Shown one piece after another: positions 11,665-23,268 of a DNA stretch of 64,000 nucleotides. Location: the NCBI RefSeq assembly GCF_019112545.1, contig NW_025064882.1:1192928-1256927 (forward strand). Reading direction: 5' to 3'. This stretch comes from Guyanagaster necrorhizus. Taxonomy: Eukaryota > Basidiomycota > Agaricomycetes > Agaricales > Physalacriaceae. The notes beneath the pieces are model-generated. The model saw only the letters and a list, made by a program, of their open reading frames with translations, searched no databases and had not been told where the DNA came from. A program made the position numbers and the translations under genes. Numbering within the stretch: the stretch's first letter is position 1; each line of letters begins with the position of its first letter.

Positions 11665-12105
11665 GACATCCTATGTTCAACTATTCGCATAGAGATTGAG
11701 GTGTGTTTTCGTGAGAGGGAACAATTTAACCATAAAACCATACTTCGACGCGGTTTATGGCTATTTCGGGGATCTCGGACTCGTTTATAACGAAGTCCGA
11801 GCCTTCTTTCATCATCCACAAGCAGTATGCAAATAGCTGTAAGTCGCACATTGACTATCTGAGCTAAGGTCTTATAAGAATTATAAACAATATCAATTTT
11901 GAGTGGGCCAAAAGACAAGACAGAAAAAATGTTACAAGAAGGATTGAATAGATACAAAGGCACCTGCACACACTATGACTTGCTAGGGTGCTAGAACCCG
12001 GTTGGTGCAAGTGAGGGACAGTCACCACATATGAATTTGTTGATTCAGATTATCCATTCATCGACTGGCTCATTTGCGGACAATGTCTCAATAGATGTAC
12101 TGATC
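11665..12105. other. Intergenic with an imperfect hairpin
   Basis: This stretch lies between the tRNA and the NDUFB8 3' end. I see no gene. An inverted repeat at 11774-11801 pairs CTCGGACT with AGTCCGAG and CGTT with AACG, with one bulged A and a 3-nt loop. It sits about 110 bp upstream of the tRNA 5' end on the minus strand. Confidence 0.5.
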
Positions 12106-12672
12106 CTAGTCCACGTCATTCTCATCCTCCACCTTTGCCTGAGAGAAATTATTGTGAGCAATTGCATGCCAGATCCTGTTAGATACCGAACCTTGTTTGC
12201 ATCCACACCACCGAGCTCAGTCACTAAGCCGCCAAACGGGTACTCGCGGCGAATGGCGGGCATCTCTGGTATCAGGGCATATTTCACAAGGAAGCCGAAA
12301 GAGACAAAGGAGATTGCTGCGTAGGTGAAGTGGCGTAGGGCGATATGCGGTGCAATAGTGGGAATGTCCGGACCCCACATAGAGTACAACTCTTCTTTTT
12401 CATGCACCTGCCAACTAAATGAGCGGAGGATGGAGAAAAATTCGAAGAAAAGAAAGAAATACAGGGTCACCGAAGTTACGCCGCAACAGTGGATCCTGCC
12501 AGCCTGTTGCAGGAAGATATTGTCGCGAAACGCTGGGAACTTTCGGGTAGTCGTCATTGCTCTCTGGGTCCTTGGCAGCTTCAATAGCGTATGTCCTTGG
12601 CCTTAAGGCGAGCGCTGCAGTAAGCCTTGCAACAGAGGTGACGCGGGCGGCGCGCCTGGCGATGAGTGACAT
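12106..12672 (-). CDS. NDUFB8: Complex I subunit NDUFB8 (ASHI) homologue
   Basis: Three exons, 12463-12672, 12192-12407 and 12106-12138, give 152 aa. The N-terminus (MSLIARRAARVTSVARL) is rich in Arg, Ser and Ala and lacks acids, as in a mitochondrial targeting sequence. The body carries the family signature YPKVPSVSRQYLP, GWQDPLLRRNFGDPVHEKEE, LYSMWGPDIP and one membrane helix (FVSFGFLVKYALIPEM). The family is an accessory subunit of NADH:ubiquinone oxidoreductase in the inner membrane. The last exon encodes only AKVEDENDVD. The gene is divergent from the methyltransferase at 12920 across 247 bp. Confidence 0.9.
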
Positions 12673-12919
12673 GGTTTACGGAAAGAATAGGTGGGAACAC
12701 GGTAACAGTCGAAAAGGGGCCAATCACGTGATATATAATTTCCAAAATGAGATATCCATGTCCGGACCGATTTCGGCGGATTTCCAGAATTCAACGGCCA
12801 TCATGGGTTGACTGAACCGGACGAACCTGTATTTCGCGACAAGATTTGGCCAAGATCTTGAGATTTGCCTCGGTTATATACTTCCATTCATTTCAAACGT
12901 TCTTTTTCCCTTTTCCCCC

Positions 12920-14860
12920 ATGAATTCAAGTGCAGTTTCTCCTGCTGTCAAGGACGTCGAGGCTCTCCTTCTGAAGGAACGTAGCTGCAGACGCAGACCA
13001 GGCGACGTGCCATACCCTCTTGACTACAACATGGAAATGCTGAACTTGTATGACATGTCTGTCTTTTCTCTCGAAATCTATCTGATATTTGCTTTACAGC
13101 GATATATGGGACCATATGTTTTTCGTTAGTTGCTGCAGAAGAAGCATATCTATGCATCAATTTGACAGACCTCCTGCTCTCGTACTTGACTTGGGGTGTG
13201 GGAGCGGTTATTGGGCGATAGAAGCTGCCAAGCAGTGGCCAGTGAGTTCGACCCCTCATTTTGCGCACGGCGAACGCATCATGTCTTTCTTTGCAGTCTA
13301 GCACGATCATTGGGTTCGACCTGAAAGAAATCCAACCGAGGCTTTACGAGATAGACAGTCACAGAGATTTGGCTCGTCGTGTCAAGTGGCTACATGGCAA
13401 TCTGTGAGTATTTTTCGGTTGGCGTTAGACCGTTCTGATTGGACGGTAGACTTGACGGGCTACCTTTTCCACCCGACCATTTTGATTTCGTACGAGTGGC
13501 GCGCATTGGCCTGGGAGTACCCGAGGACGAGGTACGATCATTATCACTAAACCCATTACCATACTTAACATTCTTGTTCCAGTGGCAGTATGTCTTGGAG
13601 GTCTGGTTCTAACGATTGATAATCTGCAATCTTTGCCTAATTATACTAATAGGAAATCTCACGTGTAATGAAGCCCGGCGCTCCGATAGAAGTGCGTAGT
13701 TTCGTTATCTGGTCAACTGTTTGCAACAACTTATTTGCCTGGGCCTTCAGCTGTTGGAGGAAGATTTGATTTTTCCTTGCTCCCAACCTGTTCGCCCTCG
13801 AACGCAACCTGGCATCTCCATAAACACGAATCTTCCGGATATCTACTCGGCCCGTTCCTCGACTACAATGTCCGCGAGTCCCTGGCACTATAGTTCCGAC
13901 GAAGGCACCGAGCCTAACCTGAGCTTGAAGCCGAAATCAATTCTTCAGACCCTCAAGGAGCATCCAAGTTCCATGCCGCATACACCATATTTTTCACGAA
14001 CTCCCGACCATACAAGCATGTCCGACACGTTGTCAACCCTTGTGAACACATCCGAGCCGAGTCCGGACCCTTACTATGACCTGGCCGGCCACCCTCAAGA
14101 TCACTCCAAGCTTAAGGCAGCTTGGGAAGCGATGCTCTCGAGGCGATTTTTAGCACCGCAGCTCCTTTCGGTTCTTCCATTTTACCTTTCGTCTTGCTTT
14201 ACGGACGTTCAAACGCATCCCACGCATTCCATCGACCTCCCTCCCAATTCCCGATCATCCTCACATGGCACCGGTGGAGCAAGCAATGGCCACTGGATTG
14301 AGTTGGGTTCACAATTCATCCTGAAGTCTACCAAAAACGCCCGGCGATCCAACGAAACGGATAATATCTCGTTACGATCAAGTGTCGCGTCCCATGACTC
14401 AGTACCTTCATGGGCAGTCATGCACCTTGCTAAAACTGTGCAGACCATTATGGCATGCAAGGAAGCCATCTGGAGCGAATACAAACATCTCCAGCTTGCT
14501 CCCGAACTACCTCCCGTCGTGCGGACTCCGAAAGCTTTCCGTACAACTCAGCAAGCATCCGTCAGGGAAGATTTTGATAGTGCATGGGCGAATTGGCAAA
14601 AGTAGGTGCTATTTGGGAATTGCTTTGGAACGATCCCTGACATACTTTTTAGCGATATGATGGATCGTATTGGCATGCGTGACTGTCTTTCCGTCGAACT
14701 ATCATGGCCAGAACCTGCCGGAGAACGGCCTGATTGGCGGATCTGGAGAGACAATGTCGACATCAAGCCTGCGGCGGAAAGAAATAATGCTTCTAAAGCC
14801 TTATCAAGTCCTGACTTGTGCAGGGCATTGAAAGGCTTTGTGGCATGGAAACCCCGATAG
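12920..14860 (+). CDS. SAM-dependent methyltransferase of unknown substrate
   Basis: Eight exons (12920-13056, 13100-13241, 13297-13403, 13450-13531, 13583-13600, 13653-13691, 13751-14601, 14653-14860) give 527 aa. A class I Rossmann core is clear: LVLDLGCGSG (residues 73-82), STIIGFDLKE, a GLPFPPDHFDFVRVA motif 4 region, and the post-core WQYVLEEISRVMKPGAPIE. The 18-nt exon 13583-13600 encodes exactly WQYVLE, and its loss would remove a conserved stretch. The C-terminal ~330 residues are Ser/Pro-rich, then weakly helical, without a known domain. Similar long Agaricomycete proteins are usually annotated only as methyltransferases. Substrate and location cannot be deduced. Confidence 0.85.
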
Positions 14861-15312
14861 AATCGACATTGGCCTGATGCGGTGGCCCGGGCCTCCTTTG
14901 ATATTTCTCTTGTGCCTCCATTTTCGACATCATCGACACATTGCTATCTATATTTCATTGGCTATAATGTATCAATCTGTGGACGGATTTACGGATTCAG
15001 CTCGTAAGTACATGCTTTTGTTCACTGTAATACCCTAAGACTAGGCCGCCTGTTCGTGTCTTGCGTAGAACTGTAATATTGCCAACACCATTTACTCAGG
15101 ATTTTTTGCATACAAAAAGTAGATGTCATTTATTTACTGTATACACAATTCTTTGCCTTTCTTCCCGACGGTTTGTGCCATCGACTGTGAGAACGATGAC
15201 GACGTCGACATCCAAATACGGTAACAGTCCAAACTTAATTCGCCGTTTCCTCCACGACCTTCATCTTTTTTTTTTTTCTCCAATACCTTGAACCAATCCA
15301 TACAAAATTGCA
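14861..15312. promoter_or_regulatory. Intergenic and probable promoter of the EBP1 homologue
   Basis: No gene seen. A pyrimidine-rich tract with a long T run ends about 30 bp before the ATG at 15313. Such CT/T tracts are common near the start of strongly expressed fungal genes, which would suit a translation-linked protein. Confidence 0.4.
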
Positions 15313-16865
15313 ATGGCCGAGGAAGAGAAGCCTGCTGTTGCTCCCGATGCTACCAAGGCTCCTTCAACAGTTGAGGCTGATTTGACCAAGTACAAGGTTC
15401 GTCAATGTCACTCGCAAAGGTGAAGAAAAACTGAACTAACGGGCCCACTTTCTGCAGACGGCAGCGGATATCGTTCACCAAGTGATGAAGAAGCTCATAG
15501 AGCTTTCTGTCGAAGGAGCCAGAATCATCGATCTTTGTATCGAGGGAGACAAGCTCATTGAGCAAGGCACCGGAGCCGTGTACAACAAGGCGGTCAAGGG
15601 TATCAAGGTTTCCAAGGGTGCGTGTCAAACTTGCAACCACCTTGGAAATTTTTGCTGAATATATTATTCCAGGCCTTGCCTTCCCGACCTGCATCTCAGT
15701 CAACAATTGTGTTGCTCATTTTTCACCCCTGGCGTGAGTTTCTTCTCCCTAGCTCCACCGCAGATCGCCTCGGGCCTGACGTGTCCTTGGTGGTGCCGCC
15801 TTTGATTTTCAGCTCGGATCCTCAATCTGAGCAGGTCCTAGCCAAGGACGACGTAGTGAAGATTCATGTTGGAGCGCATATTGACGGATTCGCATCCATC
15901 TCTGCTGAGACAATCGTTATTGGTGCATCACCCAAAAACCCTGTTACTGGACGCCGGGCAGACGTGATCAAAGCTGCGTGGCATGCGGCAGAAATTGCTA
16001 TGCGAACCGTTAAAGTTGGTAACAAAAACTGGGCAGTTACGGAAGCCGTCGCCAGTGCCGCCGCGACGTGGGATTGCAAGCCTGTTGAAGGTATCTGATG
16101 GCTGTTTGACCATACATCTCTCCTGATATCTGACGTCTTATAGGTATGCTATCCTGTGAACAGAAACAAAATCTCATTGACGGCAAGAAACGTATCATCC
16201 TCAACCCCAGTGAAGTTCAGAAGCGAGATTTTGAGGCCGTCACGTTCGCCGAGGGCGAGGTGTATGGTATTGACATTCTCATATCCTCCGGTGAAGATGG
16301 AAAGGTCAGTGGGTCCACTCTTCCGTTCAGCCACAGTGTTTTTAATGATGTTACAGGCAAGGATTGAAGAGTCCCGAACGACAATCTTCCAACGTGATTC
16401 TGCAATCACGTATCAACTCAAAATGAAGACGTCTCGTGCCGTCTTCTCAGAAGTACAGAAGAAGGCTGGTGCTTTCCCATTCAACGTACGTGTCCTGGAG
16501 GACGAGAAACGCGCCCGGATGGGTTTGCAGGAGGCCGTACAACACAGTTTGGTCAAGCCATACGAAGTGATGTAAGTCCCAGCCGAAGTCGCTCTTACGT
16601 AGCTCCCGAGTGCTGATTTTCCATCAGCTACACTCCCTCGAATACCTTCGTCGCTGCTTTTCACTTCACGATTGCACTCCTGCCTGCTGGTCCTTCGCTT
16701 ATCACTCATCCACCCATCTGGTACAAGCCCGAGCTCATCAAAACAGAGAAAGAACTCGAAAACGAAGAACTAAAAGCCCTTCTTGCACGGAACTTGCGGG
16801 AGAACAAGAAGAACAAGAAGAAAAAGGTTAAAGCTGAGGAAGAGGCCGCATCGAAGGAGGAGTAA
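15313..16865 (+). CDS. EBP1/PA2G4-like protein (peptidase M24 fold, non-catalytic)
   Basis: Seven exons (15313-15396, 15458-15617, 15673-15733, 15813-16090, 16144-16304, 16357-16571, 16628-16865) give 398 aa. The product follows PA2G4/EBP1 and the fission yeast 42-kDa curved-DNA-binding protein: TAADIVHQVMKKLIELSVEG, AFPTCISVNNCVAHFSPL, DVVKIHVGAHIDGF and a FHFTIALLPAGPSL region, with a Lys-rich tail (RENKKNKKKKVKA). The fold is that of methionine aminopeptidase, but this branch lacks peptidase activity; members bind ribosomes and structured RNA or DNA. The Lys tail fits nucleic-acid binding. Confidence 0.92.
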
Positions 16866-16960
16866 TTTTGTGCTGTAGTAGTATCCTCTTGCACCATCAT
16901 CTTGACAGTTGTAGCACAATGTAGTACATCCCACCACCTGTCCATCTGAATATCGCATAT

Positions 16961-17358
16961 TCAAGGATGTCGGCTTGATTGTACAAGTCGTTTTTCTGCG
17001 TCTTCTCCAAAGTGCTCCAGGGTACGAACTACGAGATCGACATTCTCTAGGAAGCTATTGATGGTGAGACGAGCTAATCGGACGGTCAGAGTCTCGAAAT
17101 GTCTAAACATTAATCAGCGAGGTGGCGTTGGAAAGAAGATGCCTTACGCGGTCAGAATGCTGCCCTCAACGGACAGTGTACGTTTCACTGCCTGAGGCTG
17201 CAATTCTGGGTCGACTTCAATAGCCTCCTTGGCGATCACGGCATGTTGGTGCGAGGCAAATGGTATCTGAACAGATCTTTGACTAGTAAGTCGGTTGAGT
17301 ACACTGTCAAATGCGAAACATACATTATATGCCAGTGTTCCGTTGCAAATGAAGTCAT
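16961..17358 (-). CDS. PCC1: EKC/KEOPS complex subunit PCC1
   Basis: Three exons, 17324-17358, 17148-17282 and 16961-17102, give 103 aa. The CTAG/Pcc1 family core is clear: IPFASHQHAVIAKEAIEVD, PELQPQAVKRTLSVEG, then HFETLTVRLARLTINSFLEN and VDLVVRTLEHFG. In yeast Pcc1 dimerises and carries Kae1 in the KEOPS complex, which makes t6A37 on ANN-decoding tRNAs and affects telomeres and transcription. The ATG at 17358 gives a short exon ending in phase with the conserved part; an upstream in-frame ATG at 17374 belongs to a different reading that would skip the first splice. Confidence 0.9.
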
Positions 17359-17752
17359 ACTGGTGGTAGCACAAAACAAGATGGATGGATACCCGATATA
17401 TTTATTTGCACGCTGATCTTGTGTGTAGACCGATTACAAAGAAATAAAAGGACGGACACAGTCCGGTCATACACATAAAGCATTGAATGATGTACAACTA
17501 TTACATGAATGGAACACAACACCGGCTGTAACAACATATGAGAAGAGGGTGTACCAGGAGATAAACGCGACAGGTGAACCAGTTCGATACCATCACATCT
17601 CGAGATATTTGAGCTCCGGGACCAACATTATACCACACACCCTGCAGACACCAGAAAAAAAGAGGGAAAGAAGAGTAGCACTTAGTGTTACTTGAATAAA
17701 GATAGTAGGGGTAAAGGAGGTGCGAGGAAGCCTTAGGCAACCAGCGGTATCG
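17359..17752. other. Intergenic upstream of PCC1
   Basis: This stretch lies between two minus-strand genes. It should hold the PCC1 promoter and the 3' UTR of the GPI protein gene. No coding frame or repeat recognised. Confidence 0.5.
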
Positions 17753-18564
17753 TTAAAGGGATAGGAGGATGCCTGTGAACATGGCTCCGAGGATCACAAG
17801 GGGTGCAGCGACTTGACGACTGGCGCCATTTGAGCCCGAACCACTTCCGACAGCTCCGACGGGCGCAGAAGGATCAGCAGAAGTGGCCGACGACGTCGAC
17901 GAGGCCTTGGCGTTAGATCCGGGTGTGACGACCAACCTATTCAAAAGTCAGCAAAAGTGCAACAAGTAAAAAATGGTAACGAACGTAGGACCGGACGCTG
18001 TCGAGATGGTGGAGGATGTCACGGAGACATCGGAAACTGACGAGGACGGAACACCATCACCAGAGAGGCAGCTAGCGTCGCCACTTTCAGTGACAGTAAT
18101 CTGCAGAATGAAATTTTAAGAAACAAACGGTGTCAGCAGTTTCAGACTTACCACTCCGCTCCACGCTTCATCATCGTTGCTGTCGACCAAGGAGACCTGG
18201 ATCGAAGTGCCCGCCGAGATAATCACTGTAGCATTCAGAGAATTACCCCAGTTGTTGGAACCGAAATCCTGACTTAATGACTGTTCCATCGAGTATTTCA
18301 ATCTTAGGAGATCTCATACTTACATAGAGTTGCCGCAAGGATCCTGAGGGTTTACGAGCACGGCGTCGATGGGCATAGCGGTGGAGTCCCACGAGATGCT
18401 GAGTAGTCCACACTGTCACGAAACTGAGTCGACCGAAACACCTTGTGATGTGAAGACAACCATACCTGAGGGACGGCAGATGGGGCGTAAACAGTAAAGT
18501 CAGCAAGGACACCGTTGAAGATGGAGTTAAGAACGAGCGCAAAGGTAAGGAATGTGGAGAACAT
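17753..18564 (-). CDS. Secreted GPI-anchored Ser/Thr-rich surface protein
   Basis: Five exons (18466-18564, 18324-18412, 18152-18272, 17985-18100, 17753-17936) give 202 aa. A signal peptide (FLTFALVLNSIFNGVLA) is followed by a small beta-rich domain with CGLLSISWD, DPCGNSIQDFGSNNWGNSL and IQVSLVDSNDDEAWSG, resembling the Kre9/Knh1-like N-terminal domain of fungal wall proteins. The Ser/Thr/Ala tail ends in a hydrophobic GPI signal (LVILGAMFTGILLSL) after small residues. It is likely at the plasma membrane or cell wall, with no enzymatic motif. Intron 2 uses an AAG acceptor and intron 4 a GTTCGT donor. Confidence 0.8.
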
Positions 18565-18802
18565 CTTCGCAGGATGTAGGGTGGGGTGGCGATATAAAAG
18601 GGAACGGACACCGGTAGGACGACGGCAAGAGGATAAAGGGAAGGGGACAACGAAACCTGCAGGCTGGATTGTGGGCGTTCAGCCAAATACGTCCAATCAT
18701 GGCTTTCAACATCGACCGGCTGATCACAGATCCGGACAGATCCCTTAGCATTGTTACAATGAAACACATCATAGAAAGGAGTAACCCCTGCTCAGCATTG
18801 CT

Positions 18803-21395
18803 CTACAGCTTCGTTTTCTGACCCTTGAACGAGGCGAGCATGGTCCTCTTCGAGATCCTGAGAGACGTCCATGAGTAAACCGCCGCGAGGCATCAACGGG
18901 ACTTACCCAGAGTGTTCAATGGGGGAAGGCGTTTCCTTCAGCCCTTCCACAGGCACCCGCGCGTCGAGAGGCACATATGCTCGCTTCATTGCTCCTACGT
19001 AGATCTGGCCGACTTCAGCTTCATCAGATAATGTACTCGTCGTGCACGCACTTGTCTAGGTCGCCAAATTTTTACTCCGCCTTCTTGAAGCATCATCTAA
19101 TTATCGCGGCTAACTCCGGATGATTATAATCAACAAGGCGCTGACTTACCTGCCGCCAATGTGCGAGCCATCCCACTACTCGTGGCACAGCAAACAATAC
19201 GGGGAAGAAATCCAAGGGGAAGCCTATAATGATGATCAGCATCCGCAATGATCGGACAGCACTGCGAACATACCCATGGCGCGATAAATCAGCCCACTTC
19301 AACGAGCATATTGAGCATTTATGTTATTCTGATCTTGTACAATACGTACCTCCTGCAAACCATGTTAATCGTGCGTGTGATAGATCAGAAAAACATACCA
19401 GAAATCGACATTCGGCGCCAGCTTTCTCCTAATAAAGTATTCATCTTTCATTGCCGCCTCGTGGAGTGTCATGGCTGTCTCCAATAACTCGTCCTTTCCC
19501 GTTCTAATTACGACGAGAGACGATTAGCAAATAGAGGTCCCCCATATGTCTATAACGACTCACACTTTGAAGACCTCATCAGCCGTTTTGCGCACGATGA
19601 AGGAACGTGGATCAGACTGCACATGGAAGGTTGAACACGCTAAATCCGTCATACGGCGGAACGGGTACGACCCACCGTTTTATAAACCCTAAGAAGACAC
19701 AGATCAAAACATGGTCACGCCCGTAGACCGGTAGACATTTCTTGACGAACCTATGTCCAAAACCTGAAAGAACCTTTTCCCGTCTCTTTACTGCTTCAAG
19801 GAATGCTGGTACATTTGACGGACTGCGGACACACATCAGTCAGGACGAAGACGTTGGCAAAGGACATGTTCTACCTTCCAATTGAGATAAGCATCCGGAT
19901 AACAGCCTCGTTCGCACCACCTAGATCATCATGAGCATAGAAAGGGCATCATGGAATTGGCATGCATACCATGCAATGGCCCACTTCATTTGATAGTGTC
20001 AATTTCCGTGACAAGATCGAAGAAGGGCAGACAAACTCACTACAAAGATGCACATCCAGCACTTCGAACATGGTGAAACGAAGAAAAGGTGGAGCAAAAG
20101 GCCATCAACTCACGCGATGGCAGAGTAGGGATCAACTAATGAGCTACCCGTCTGCAGGACCGTCGTCGCTGACGCGTTTAACTCGTGATCGGCGTGAAGT
20201 AAGAACAGAACATCAAGCGCCTTTTCCAGTACAGGGTGTGGAACGTAGTCCTCCTGTCCAAGGTGGTCCATTTGGTACATGAAACTTGACACAGATGTAA
20301 AAATTTGTTGAACACACAAACTATAGCACTTACGATCCGGTGTAGCTCAGACCAGTCGGTGGTGTCACAAACTCACGTCCTTGTCGAACACGATATGCCA
20401 TCCTGGAAAATGACACATTTATTTTCAAAAATGTTTTGTGGAAAAATACACGTACGCAGCAAGGGTCGTGGCTTTCCCTATTAGCCTGTAGATTTGCTTG
20501 TCCATCACAGCTAAAGACTCTTTAGAGCCTCTTGTAAATAGATTCTGACCTAAGTTGTTATGTCAGTCGCCACCAGAGATATATTTCGGCAGATAGGATG
20601 TACCTCGCAATGATGGATTTGCCTCTTTGTAGTAAGAACCTAGATAGGCTAAAGCACTCGTTAAAATAGCCATTGGATGTGCATCATATCTAACCAACCG
20701 TCAGCTATGGCACCTCACAAACAAGGGTAAAAGAAATTCTACCGGAAAGAACGGAAAAACTGTTCAGCATCAGCGTGGACGACGCCGTGGTGCATCACCT
20801 CGCTCTCGAAGATATGGAGCTGGGAAGCAGTTGGTAGGGAGCCATAAATCAAAAGGTATGCTGTAGAGTTCGGTGAAGCCACGTCAGCTAAAAGAATAGC
20901 GAAAGCTGGATGTACAAGGATAGGCCGTTACCTGTTTCCAGATGGGACGAATGGAGAGCTAATTCTTCAATCGGATATCCTCTAACCTAGAGTGAGAAAT
21001 ATTTGATGTCAAGTATTCACGCTTACGGACCTGTAGCGGAGGACTGGAGACTCAGTTAGCACAGAAAGAAAGATGATGGGAGTAGAAAACAAACCACCAG
21101 CCTCTCCATCAATGTAGGTAATCTGACTGCGCATAACCGCAGTATTTAAAAATCCTTTGTCAGACACGCGCAACCCTTTCTCCGTTTCATCTTCCGCTCT
21201 ATCTCCAGCGCCTCTGGGAGCAGATATAGCCTTGAAAGCGGTCGCTGGGATGCTGTTGTTGGTGATTCTGTGCAGAGTGGTGAACGTGGAGTATTGACAT
21301 CATCGATGAGTGACATACGGAATTTCGTAAGTCTTTCCTGTACGGTTGTCACGAACGGTGAGGCTGGTGGTAGAGCCTGAGAGTGGCTTGCCCAT
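18803..21395 (-). CDS. Citrate synthase (or methylcitrate synthase), 22 exons with micro-exons
   Basis: The spliced product is 490 aa and follows the eukaryotic citrate synthase family: SLTVRDNRTGKTYEIP, TYIDGEAGVLRYRGYPIEEL, LHADHELNASATTVL (catalytic His), LYGPLHGGANEAVIRML, SGFGHRVYKTSDPR and PLDFFPVLFAVPRVVGWLAH. The reaction is acetyl-CoA plus oxaloacetate to citrate. No mitochondrial presequence is visible at the chosen ATG (21395), and the protein ends TKL, so a cytosolic or peroxisomal form is possible. Twenty-one introns are needed. Very short exons lie at 21031-21043 (13 nt), 20041-20061 (21), 19970-19983 (14), 19676-19688 (13), 19350-19352 (3) and 19274-19296 (23). Exon lengths sum to 1473. 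An in-frame ATG at 21506 would add 37 residues unlike the family. Confidence 0.9.
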
Positions 21396-21666
21396 GGCGG
21401 TGGATTGCAAGAAGAGAGCGCGGTCGCAGAATGTATCATTGAGTTTATTATATACTTCCTTACGCGCCGGTTCAGAGATATCACATGTGATAATCACCTT
21501 CCCCAAATGAAATTTAGCCGGATGACCTACTTCTCAGTCTACTGGCAGCCTCCGATTCGCGACAAGCTAGTCCCCGTTCTCCATCAAATGTTGATCAAGA
21601 GGCGTATTCATACATTATTCAATGCTAATCAAAACAAGTTAAACATTTCTCAGCCAAATCGTATGC

Positions 21667-23268
21667 TCAGTAAATATACGGTATGATGCGGTAGGGAACC
21701 ATTTTCTTATACTTTTCCCAGTCTTCTCCGTATCTGAATCAGATCAGTCTTCTTTTTTTCACAATTGAAAGGATCGGACGAACTTTTTCTTGCACTTATC
21801 ATCATCCCGGAGTTGGCGGTGGATCAACAAGACCAGAAAATACGAAACATAGAAGTATGTGATAGGTGTGTCGAACCCTGTAGGCAGCGACCAGGCCAAA
21901 GCCATGAGAAGATCACCACTTATGACCAGTGAGAACGCGTGTACGAGAGGCCATTCAGAACTCACAAATAGTTGGGATGCCGGGAGCGACCCCACCATCC
22001 GGAAGTCAGTAATTTAGAACCGGAGGAAGTGGTAAAATATTTGAGATCTACGCCGTCATCCGTCAAAACCAAATAGACTATGAAGGGCATGGAACTAACT
22101 TTTCGGGTTTTTTCCGTTGCGGAAGTCATTCTTCTCGCCGTTGGCCGCTCGGAAGATGTAGTAGCCGGTAGCGTTCACCAGGAAAACTACGGCGGTCAAG
22201 ATAGGGCCAAGTTCAAAAGGCTTGAACGCTAGATATCTTGCTTGAAGGGAGTACGTGAATGGAACCCACGCAAGGTCCCCGACGGAGAGCATGAAACCAA
22301 AACCGTCGGTAGTGATATCCATAGTCGTGAAAATGGCGGGCTTCGCTCGTTTAAGTTATCACGCATTTGAGATGTGCGTCTTGGAACGCACCTCATTATA
22401 CAGACCGTCGACAACGTACCAGCCTTGGAAAAGAAGGACAAGCCACATAGAATCTGTGACGTTACCAAAGCCTCCCCTCCGAACAGCTTGTTCGCATACC
22501 ATGCTAATGTCAATCAAAGTCCATAGTATAAGTCCGGGGCGGAGCTCATTGAATGATTTGATGTCAAGCGAGCCAATGGAAGGGTTGAGTTCGCGGCCAA
22601 TGAAGAACTGAACACACTGGTCAGAGCTTGCTGGCGATCGAAAAGATGGATGCCGACGTACGTCGTAAATAAAATTGTCCGAGTTTCCGCCCAACGCCAA
22701 AAGCTTGCCTTGGCGGAATGACATGGCATATACGTAGAGGCCTTGAATTAAAGACATCAGGAGAGATGCCGTGACGAAGCCGACCCATTTATCGTAGAAA
22801 AAGGTGAATGCTTCAGGGCCGTTCTTGCGTATAATGCCGACCGCAATACCAAGTGCCAATAGGCAAGTGGAAAAGGCTGTACGAGTTTTGTTAAAGGTAG
22901 CCAGCGTACATAAAACACTACGTACCATTGATTTTGTATTTTTTTTTCTCTCCGGTGCGTAAAGTGACCCCTTCGATCTGATCGCCCGGCAGTATGGCCC
23001 ATGCGACGACACAAAACGCGTACCAGGCGAGGTAGATGCAGGCAGCCTCGGTATCCCAGAGACCTTTCCACCAATCTAGACTTGATACAGCGAGAATTAC
23101 GCGATCAGGGATAGCAGCCAACGTTGGTGGGCAGCCCCCTGTTTCTTCGGCGCAGCCAAAGTAGAGAGCATAGGTGGTGATAGGAACGGTGAGAGTGACA
23201 AAGAGCGCGCCAGGCGGACCGAAAAACTCGTAATGTGTGGTCCTTGGATTGAGGTCAGACATTGACAT
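21667..23268 (-). CDS. ERG24: Delta(14)-sterol reductase ERG24
   Basis: Seven exons (22926-23268, 22662-22876, 22392-22607, 22100-22340, 21966-22047, 21784-21918, 21667-21733) give 432 aa with about eight to ten hydrophobic helices. Family motifs: TTHYEFFGPPGALFV, DWWKGLWDTEAACIYLAWYA, IGRELNPSIGSLDIKSFNELRPG in two parts, SGWWGRSRHPNY and YGEDWEKYKKMVPYRIIPYI at the C-terminus. The enzyme reduces the C14 double bond left after lanosterol demethylation, using NADPH in the ER membrane. ERG11, which acts just before it, lies 22 kb away. The 278-bp divergent spacer is shared with the gene at 23547. Confidence 0.93.

Noticed and set aside
18243..18767. 174-codon minus-strand frame over the GPI-protein gene
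   Set aside because: Crosses splice sites of the better-supported model and shows no family features.
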